Shown here: positions 8,501 through 13,405 of the stretch, in pieces
Position numbering within the stretch: position 1 is the stretch's first letter
How the letters are laid out: each line of letters opens with the position of its first letter
Assembly: GCA_900556205.1 (NCBI GenBank)
Contig: USNX01000013.1
Coordinates: 1-13,405 of the forward strand
From: an uncultured Collinsella sp.
Lineage (GTDB): Bacteria > Actinomycetota > Coriobacteriia > Coriobacteriales > Coriobacteriaceae
DNA length: 13,405 nucleotides
Reading direction: 5' to 3'
Position numbers and translations under genes: made by a program
The notes under the pieces: generated by a model
The model's input: only the letters and a program-made list of their open reading frames with translations
What the model was told of the DNA's origin: nothing
Database searches by the model: none

Positions 8501-8972
8501 CGGAGAGCGCCTTCATGAGGCTCGGGCTCGTGGGGACGGGCGCCGGGAAGGGAAAGTTAGGGTTGACCGCCGGTGCGGCAGACGCAGGACGCGCGGCTTG
8601 CTTAGGCGCCGCCGTAAACGTGCGGACCGGCGTGCGCAGGCCCTCGACGGGCTCAATGCCGCTTGCGTCCAGATACGCAAGCGCCGTGGCGATGGCGTGC
8701 TTGCACATGCCGGGGTAGCGATAGGCAGCGGGGCAATCGCAGTCGTAGTCGATCACCTCGTGCTCGTCCATGTCGAGCGCCACGTGCGTCTTGTACAGGT
8801 CGCCGCGCGAGCCGCGCACTGCACCCTCAACCGTCACGTTTTTGGAGAAGCGCGAGCCGCTGTCCTCGATCGACAGCACGGCGCCGTTGAGCATGAGCGA
8901 ACGCCCCTTCATAAAGGTGCCGCTCAGCGCCGCCTCTTTCCGGAGCGCCTGCACAAACGTCCCCTGCGCCAT
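5509..8972 (-). pseudogene. SWIM-domain SNF2/Swi2 family helicase, split by a one-base frameshift
   Basis: This is an ATP-driven DNA translocase of the bacterial SNF2 family with a SWIM zinc finger; substrates in bacteria are poorly known. The first part (8972 down to 6447, 841 residues) has SWIM ligands C78, C80, C90 and H92, a long SNF2-associated region, Walker A DDMGLGKT (about residue 715) and DEAQ (about 815). It ends KRLPAGVRFA then TGA. The rest (6450 down to 5509, 313 residues) resumes at once in another frame with LTGTPIENRLSELW (motif III), then SLKAGGVGLNL, HYDPWWN and QATDRAHRIGQ (motifs V-VI). One added base at 6450-6451 (GCCTGA to GCCCTGA) gives a continuous 1154-residue protein. 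Nothing else is damaged, so a recent mutation or a sequencing error in a C-run is likely. No classical slippery heptamer is present. ATG 8972 is preceded by GGAGGAA. Confidence 0.9.
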
Positions 8973-8992
8973 CACTTCCTCCAATCCACACA

Positions 8993-9120
8993 GGGTAGCT
9001 AATTTGGGACGGGGCTATTTTAGCTACCCCTCATATGTCGGTTGAGATGTATTCCGACCCTGGCTTATTCGCCGTCAGTCAAAGGGTAGCTAAAATAGCC
9101 CCGTCCCAAATTAGCTACCC
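8993..9120. repeat. palindromic element with 37-bp perfect inverted arms
   Basis: Arms 8993-9029 and 9084-9120 are exact reverse complements over 37 bases, separated by 54 bases. Each arm is itself bounded by a shorter inverted pair, GGGTAGCTAA at one end and TTAGCTACCC at the other, so the 10-mer occurs four times. The DNA or RNA can form either one 37-bp stem or two small hairpins with 17-base loops. The spacer holds a weak stem (GTCGG 9037-9041 with CCGAC 9054-9058) and no gene. The element fills nearly all the gap between the dnaE stop (9134) and the SNF2 start (8972). It may act as an attenuator or terminator for dnaE, although no T-run follows, or may be a small transposase-less repeat. 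No target duplication was seen at its ends. Confidence 0.9.
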
Positions 9121-9133
9121 CGGCAAAATCATT

Positions 9134-12100
9134 TTAGATAACCGTCACTCTGCCCTGGTTACCCACGATGGCCTTGGCCTCGGCCAGCAGCGGAATCGAG
9201 CGTGCATTGACCTTGGCCGGCACCTCGGCGCGCAGCACGCGCCCGTCCACCTGCTCGATAAAGATCTCCACGCGGTCGCCGCCCGGGTTAGCGGTGAGCA
9301 CCGTGGCCAGGCGCGCCATATTGCCCTGGCTAAAGCGGCTGTTGGGCACCATGACCTCAAACACCTTGGGCTTGTTGTTCTCCTCGTTGAGCTCAAGCGG
9401 CACGATCTCCTGCGCGATGATCTGGTCGCCGCGGTCCGAGCGCTCGAGTTTGCCCTTGATGCGCACAAACGCGTCGGACAGCTGCGCGCCTGTCTCGGGA
9501 TCGACCTCGCCGTACAGGTATCCCTCGGCCTCCTTGTAGGTCTTGGGGAACACCACGACGGTGGCCTCGCCTTCCATGTCCTCGAGCTGCACGATGCCCA
9601 TGGGGTCGCCGTTTTTGGTCACGCGCTTGGACACGCTCGAGACCATGCCGGCCCACCACAGCGCCTTACCCTCGGGAATCTCCTGGTTGATGGTGCCACC
9701 CGTAGGATTCTGAACTTCGTAGCCGGTGTCGATCTGCGAGAACGAGAAGTCGCGCGCTTTGCTGAGCGCATACTCAAACGGGCGCAGCGGGTGGTCCGAG
9801 ACATAGATGCCCAGAACCTCTTTCTCCTGGCTCAGCTTGAGGTGGCGGTCCCATTCCTGGCCGTCCGGATCGGGCACGCTGACCTCGAAGCCCGAGCCCT
9901 CAACGTCGCCAAACATATCGAAGAACGAGGTCTGGCCGCTCGCGCGGTCCTTCTGGCGCTTTACCGCGGCGTCGATGATGTTCTCGGGGTTGTTCTTGTC
10001 CACAAAGTGCATCATCTGGCGGCGCGGATAGCCCGTGGAGTCGAAGGCGCCTGCCTTGATCAGCGATTCAATAACGCGGCGGTTGGCCTGGCTCGAGTCC
10101 ACGCGCTCGACAAAGTCGTGCAGCGTCTTAAACGGGCCGCCCGCCTCGCGCTCGGCGATAATCGCCTGCGCCACGCCGGTGCCCACGCCGCGGATGCCGG
10201 CCAGGCCAAAGCGCACGCCCTCCTTGGTAGCCGTGAACTCGGTGCCGGACTCGTTGACGTCTGGCGACAGCACGGGAATGCCGTCGTGACGGCACGCCGA
10301 GACGTAGTGAACGATCTTGTCGGTCTTGCCCGTATAGGACGTTAGAACGGCCGCCATGTACTCGTGCGGGTAATGCGCCTTGAGCCACGCCGTCTGCATA
10401 ACCAGGATGGCGTAGCCGGCAGAGTGCGACTTGTTAAAGGCGTAGGAGGCGAACTCAAGAACATCGTCCCAAATCTTCTGGGCGACCTCGCGCGTGTAGT
10501 TGTTCTTGAGGGCGCCGTTCATCCAGTGGTCGTAGGTGGTCTCGTCCGAGCCATCCTCCCAGTGCAGCACCGTCGACGTGAGCAGCTTGATCTTCTTTTT
10601 TGCCACGGGCTTACGGATGCGCGAGTCCGATTCGCCCTTGGAGAAGCCGCACATCTCGACGGAGATGAGCATAACCTGCTCCTGGTAGACCATGGTGCCG
10701 TAGGTTTCGCCCAGGATGTCGTCAAGGCGGTCGTCGTAGGAGACGGCCGGCTCCTTGCCGTTCATACGGTTGATGTAGGACGAGACCATGCCGGCGCCCA
10801 GCGGGCCCGGGCGGTACAGGGCGATCAATGCCACGACGTGCTTGTACTCGGTAGGTTTCATGTTCTTGATCGTGGCCGTCATGCCGGCGGACTCGACCTG
10901 GAAGACGCCGGCGGTGTGACCGGAGCCCATGAGTTTAAAGATCTCGGGATCGTCAAAGGGAATCTCTTCCTCTTTGATGTCGATGCCAAAGTTCTTTTTG
11001 ATGTTGGCCTTGGCCTTGGAGATAACCGTCAGCGTGCGCAGGCCCAGGAAGTCCATCTTGAGCAGGCCCATGTCGGCGACGGTATGGCCCTCGTACTGGG
11101 TAATCTCCACGCCGCCCTTGGTGTCGAGCTTGGTGGGCACGTGCTCGTTGACGGGGTCGCGGCAGATCAGAACGGCACACGCATGCACGCCCTCGCCACG
11201 GGTGAGGCCCTCGATCGAGAGCGCCGTGTCGATGATGCGGCGGGCGTCGTCATCCTTTTTATAGGCCTCGGCAAAGTCGGGGTTAAACAGGTCCTCTTTG
11301 CCGGGTTGTTTGTCGAGCACCTGTTTGAGCTTGACCTTGGGGTCGCTCGAGACCATCTTGGACAGGCGCTGGCCCATGTAGACCGGATAGTCCAGCACGC
11401 GCGCGGCGTCGTTGATGGCCTGCTTGGCCTTGATGGTCGAGTAGGTGATGACGTGGGTGACCTTCTCGGGACCGTAGAGCTGGCGAACGTGCTCCACGAC
11501 CTCGAGGCGCCGCTCATCGTCGAAGTCCATATCGATATCGGGCATCTCGGTACGCTGCGGGGACAGGAACCTCTCGAACATCAGGCCGTTCTCGAGCGGG
11601 TCGAACGCGGTGATGTTCATGGCGTAGGCAACGATAGCGCCGGCGGCCGAGCCACGGCCGGGGCCGACGCCGATGCCGTTGTCCTTGGCCCATTGCACGT
11701 ACTCGGCAACGATCAAGAAGTAGGCGGCAAAGCCCTTGTCGCAGATGACCTTGTATTCGTACTCAAAGCGCTCTTTGATGTTGACGCCACCGATCTCGCG
11801 CGTGGCCCAGTCGTCACCGTAGTGCTGGCGCAGGCCCTTCTCGCACTCGCGGCGGAACTGGCTCTCATGCGTCTCGCCGGGGTCGAGCAACGGGAAGCGC
11901 GGCAGGATGATGGAGTCCCAGTCGAGCTCGACGTAGCACTTGTCGGCGATCTCGAGCGTGTTGTCGCAGGCCTCGGGGCAATACGGGAACATCGCCCGCA
12001 TCTCCTCCTCGGTCTTCATGTAGAACTCCGAGCCGGTCATGCGCATGCGGTTGGGGTCGTCGACCTTGGCGTTCATGCCAATACACATGATGACGTCCTG

Positions 12101-12937
12101 CACGGGCGCATCCTCGCGGCGCAGGTAGTGGAAGTCGTTGGTGGCGATGACCTTGACGCCCACCTGTTTGGCAATGTCGATGAGCGTGCGGTCCATTTGC
12201 TCGTCGGTCAGGCCGTTATCGGTGGTAATGCCATGTTCCTGAATCTCGATATAAAAGTCGCCAGGCTCGAAGGTGTCGCGGAAGGTCTCGGCCCACTTGA
12301 TGGCGCCTTCCATGTCGCCGCGGTCGATGTATTTGGGGATGATGCCGGCGATACAGGCGCTCGTGCAGATCATGCCCTTGGCGTGGCGGCGCAGGTTGTC
12401 GAGCGTCACGCGCGGCTTGTAGTAAAAGCCCTGCACGGCGGCCTCGGAGACCGTCTGCATCAGGTTGACGTAGCCCTCCTGGTCCTTGGCCAGAAGGATC
12501 ATGTGGTAGAGCTCGGGCTTATGGTCGCGGGCGAGTGTCTCGTCCGGCGTAAAGTAGACCTCGCAGCCAAAGATCGGCTTGATGACCAGCGGCGGCTTAA
12601 GCTCGTCGATGTTGCCCTTCTCGTCCCACATGGCCATGTCTTTGACGTACTGGGCATGCTCGCGCGGGCTTGCCTCGGGGTCGGGCTCCACCAGCTCGTC
12701 GCGGCGGTCCTTTTCCAAGAAGGCCTTGTCGTGGCTCCACGTTTTGTACTCGGGCGTGTTGTGGTTGACGGCGTCGCAGGCCAGCGCCAGGTCGGGCACG
12801 CCGTACATGTAGCCGTGGTCGGTAATGGCCACGGCGGGCATGCCCAGCTCAACAGCGCGATTGACCATATCCTGGATACGGGTTGCGCCGTCGAGCATAG
12901 AGAAAACAGTGTGATTGTGCAGATGGACGAATGCCAT
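9134..12937 (-). CDS. dnaE: DNA polymerase III subunit alpha (DnaE1 type)
   Basis: This is the replicative polymerase subunit. The product is 1267 residues, about 100 longer than common DnaE. The PHP domain comes first, with apparent metal ligands H7, H9, D16, H41, E126, H145, C195, D268 and H270, the complete set expected of a proofreading-competent PHP. The palm has PDIDMDFDD (about 468) and MDFLGLRTLT (about 629), supplying the three catalytic aspartates. Fingers and tandem helix-hairpin-helix (GLAGIRGVGTG) follow, then an OB fold (about 1095) and a C-terminal tail. Two oddities: about 60 extra charged residues between H41 and E126, and a fingers segment reading RIRKPVAKKK where RRAMGKK is usual, followed by a short insertion. 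The start ATG 12937 has GGAG (12949-12946) eight bases before it. The gene is flanked on both sides by palindromic repeats. Confidence 0.97.
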   Translation of the reverse strand: MAFVHLHNHTVFSMLDGATRIQDMVNRAVELGMPAVAITDHGYMYGVPDLALACDAVNHNTPEYKTWSHDKAFLEKDRRDELVEPDPEASPREHAQYVKDMAMWDEKGNIDELKPPLVIKPIFGCEVYFTPDETLARDHKPELYHMILLAKDQEGYVNLMQTVSEAAVQGFYYKPRVTLDNLRRHAKGMICTSACIAGIIPKYIDRGDMEGAIKWAETFRDTFEPGDFYIEIQEHGITTDNGLTDEQMDRTLIDIAKQVGVKVIATNDFHYLRREDAPVQDVIMCIGMNAKVDDPNRMRMTGSEFYMKTEEEMRAMFPYCPEACDNTLEIADKCYVELDWDSIILPRFPLLDPGETHESQFRRECEKGLRQHYGDDWATREIGGVNIKERFEYEYKVICDKGFAAYFLIVAEYVQWAKDNGIGVGPGRGSAAGAIVAYAMNITAFDPLENGLMFERFLSPQRTEMPDIDMDFDDERRLEVVEHVRQLYGPEKVTHVITYSTIKAKQAINDAARVLDYPVYMGQRLSKMVSSDPKVKLKQVLDKQPGKEDLFNPDFAEAYKKDDDARRIIDTALSIEGLTRGEGVHACAVLICRDPVNEHVPTKLDTKGGVEITQYEGHTVADMGLLKMDFLGLRTLTVISKAKANIKKNFGIDIKEEEIPFDDPEIFKLMGSGHTAGVFQVESAGMTATIKNMKPTEYKHVVALIALYRPGPLGAGMVSSYINRMNGKEPAVSYDDRLDDILGETYGTMVYQEQVMLISVEMCGFSKGESDSRIRKPVAKKKIKLLTSTVLHWEDGSDETTYDHWMNGALKNNYTREVAQKIWDDVLEFASYAFNKSHSAGYAILVMQTAWLKAHYPHEYMAAVLTSYTGKTDKIVHYVSACRHDGIPVLSPDVNESGTEFTATKEGVRFGLAGIRGVGTGVAQAIIAEREAGGPFKTLHDFVERVDSSQANRRVIESLIKAGAFDSTGYPRRQMMHFVDKNNPENIIDAAVKRQKDRASGQTSFFDMFGDVEGSGFEVSVPDPDGQEWDRHLKLSQEKEVLGIYVSDHPLRPFEYALSKARDFSFSQIDTGYEVQNPTGGTINQEIPEGKALWWAGMVSSVSKRVTKNGDPMGIVQLEDMEGEATVVVFPKTYKEAEGYLYGEVDPETGAQLSDAFVRIKGKLERSDRGDQIIAQEIVPLELNEENNKPKVFEVMVPNSRFSQGNMARLATVLTANPGGDRVEIFIEQVDGRVLRAEVPAKVNARSIPLLAEAKAIVGNQGRVTVI

Positions 12938-12977
12938 GTGATGAGCTCCGATGCGGGTTCGTGTTCTGACTGAACGA

Positions 12978-12983
12978 TTTTAC
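12978..12983 (-). promoter_or_regulatory. possible -10 box of a dnaE promoter
   Basis: The minus strand reads TAAAAT about 40 bases before the dnaE ATG. The best -35 (TTCGGG, 13008-13003) is weak and 19 bases away, so this is only a candidate. Confidence 0.3.
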
Positions 12984-13037
12984 CGCACGGCACGGACAGC
13001 ACCCGAACCTAGCCAAACCCACACGGCTCCTATTGAG

Positions 13038-13100
13038 TTGCGGTGAAATACGGACTGATTGGCGGCTTTTCTGGCCAAAACAGTCCGTATTCCACCGCAA
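13038..13100. repeat. intergenic palindrome with 20-bp inverted arms
   Basis: Arms 13038-13057 and 13081-13100 pair over 20 bases with one mismatch (TTGCGGTG…ACTG against CAGT…CACCGCAA). The 23-base loop contains an inner TTGG/CCAA pair. The heptamer TATTGAG occurs just outside both ends (13031-13037 and 13103-13109), which may be a target-site duplication or chance. The element lies 11 bases beyond the stop of the helicase-nuclease gene and upstream of dnaE. It could work as a terminator hairpin, but no T-run follows on the minus strand. Confidence 0.85.
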
Positions 13101-13111
13101 GTTATTGAGGG

Positions 13112-13405
13112 CTAGAGGTTGTAGGTGACTGCCTGAGGCTCGGCGGGTTCGACGAAGAGGGTCGGGTCTGGCTGCTCCACGCGGACGAACTTGACCGTTA
13201 CCGTCTCAAAACCCGCCTTGTGCAGAACGTCCGAATAGACGCGCGCCTGCAGGGCATGCTTCTCCAGCAGCTGATCCGGCGTCTCGTCCGGCGTGCCACC
13301 CGTCTTGTAGTCGATGACCAGCGCGCGCGACGGATCTGCCGGATTCGTTGCCAAGGCATCGATGGCGCCTTCGGCATACGCACCGTAGCGAGCGATGTCC
13401 TCATC
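13112..13405 (-). CDS. C-terminal nuclease domain of an AddA/UvrD-like helicase-nuclease (5' part outside the window)
   Basis: Only the last 97 residues are present; the frame is open to the window edge, so the true start lies beyond it and the internal TTG at 13354 is not a start. The fragment carries a PD-(D/E)XK nuclease core of the RecB/AddA type: AEGAIDAL (motif Asp), ALVIDYKTGG (Asp and Lys) and QARVY (the QxxxY motif), then a strand-like VTVKFVRV and the end AVTYNL. In AddA this domain sits at the C-terminus after UvrD-type helicase domains and cuts DNA ends during double-strand-break processing. Because the helicase part is not visible, a stand-alone RecB-like nuclease or the AddB partner is not excluded, although the C-terminal position and DYKTGG context favour AddA. 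It ends TAG at 13114-13112, followed by the palindrome at 13038-13100. Confidence 0.8.
   Translation of the reverse strand, partial: DEDIARYGAYAEGAIDALATNPADPSRALVIDYKTGGTPDETPDQLLEKHALQARVYSDVLHKAGFETVTVKFVRVEQPDPTLFVEPAEPQAVTYNL

Noticed and set aside
5509..8972. Reading the SNF2 gene as part of a phage defence system such as DISARM.
   Set aside because: No methylase, DUF1998, PLD or other partner gene adjoins it; neighbours are housekeeping genes, and SWIM-SNF2 proteins are common outside defence loci.
9035..10345. A plus-strand open frame that starts inside the spacer of the palindromic element and runs opposite the dnaE 3' end.
   Set aside because: No ribosome site, no family resemblance, and full overlap with the certain dnaE coding region.
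10364..12973. A long open frame on the plus strand (869 codons) opposite dnaE.
   Set aside because: It mirrors dnaE codon by codon in GC-rich DNA, has low-complexity His/Val/Leu/Gly/Asp content and no recognisable domain; dnaE on the other strand is certain.
12964..12976. GTTC-TGACT-GAAC upstream of dnaE as an SOS or operator site.
   Set aside because: The half-sites are in the opposite order to a LexA box (GAAC…GTTC), the spacing is five, and the arms are only four bases.

Overview
The window is GC-rich and every convincing gene lies on the minus strand. The gene content suggests a strictly anaerobic, high-GC actinobacterium, most likely of class Coriobacteriia (Collinsella-like). The reasons are formate-tetrahydrofolate ligase, a superoxide reductase instead of a visible oxygen-evolving superoxide dismutase, an actinobacterial-type LexA box (GAAC-N4-GTTC), and a DnaE1 with an apparently intact metal-binding PHP domain. 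The genus is inference from gene style, not from a database search.

Layout from low to high coordinate (transcription runs right to left): 5' end of fhs (1-387, cut by the window edge) behind an extended -10 promoter; a tight ruvC-ruvA-ruvB operon (2740 down to 532) in which both junctions are TGATG stop/start overlaps, with a LexA/SOS box and an extended -10 element upstream; a 661-residue NAD+ synthetase-like protein (2878-4863) that keeps the family fold signatures but lacks the glutaminase triad and the SGGIDS ATP loop; a superoxide reductase with an intrinsic terminator (4905-4935, 4981-5343); a SWIM-domain SNF2 helicase (5509-8972) split by a one-base deletion near 6450; a 128-bp palindromic element made of two 37-bp perfect inverted arms (8993-9120); dnaE (9134-12937); a second palindromic element (13038-13100); and the C-terminal nuclease end of an AddA/UvrD-like helicase-nuclease (13112-13405, cut by the window edge).

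Functionally the window is mostly DNA replication, recombination and repair: replicative polymerase alpha, Holliday-junction branch migration and resolution under SOS control, a helicase-nuclease tail and a Swi2/Snf2 ATPase. One-carbon metabolism and superoxide detoxification genes sit among them. No mobile element with a transposase, no CRISPR array, no tRNA or rRNA and no obvious defence island was seen. No gene-free stretch exceeds 300 bases; the longest gaps are 12938-13111 and 5344-5508. The observations most worth follow-up are the catalytically stripped NadE-like protein, the nested inverted-repeat element, the SNF2 frameshift and the two departures of DnaE from the usual family sequence.
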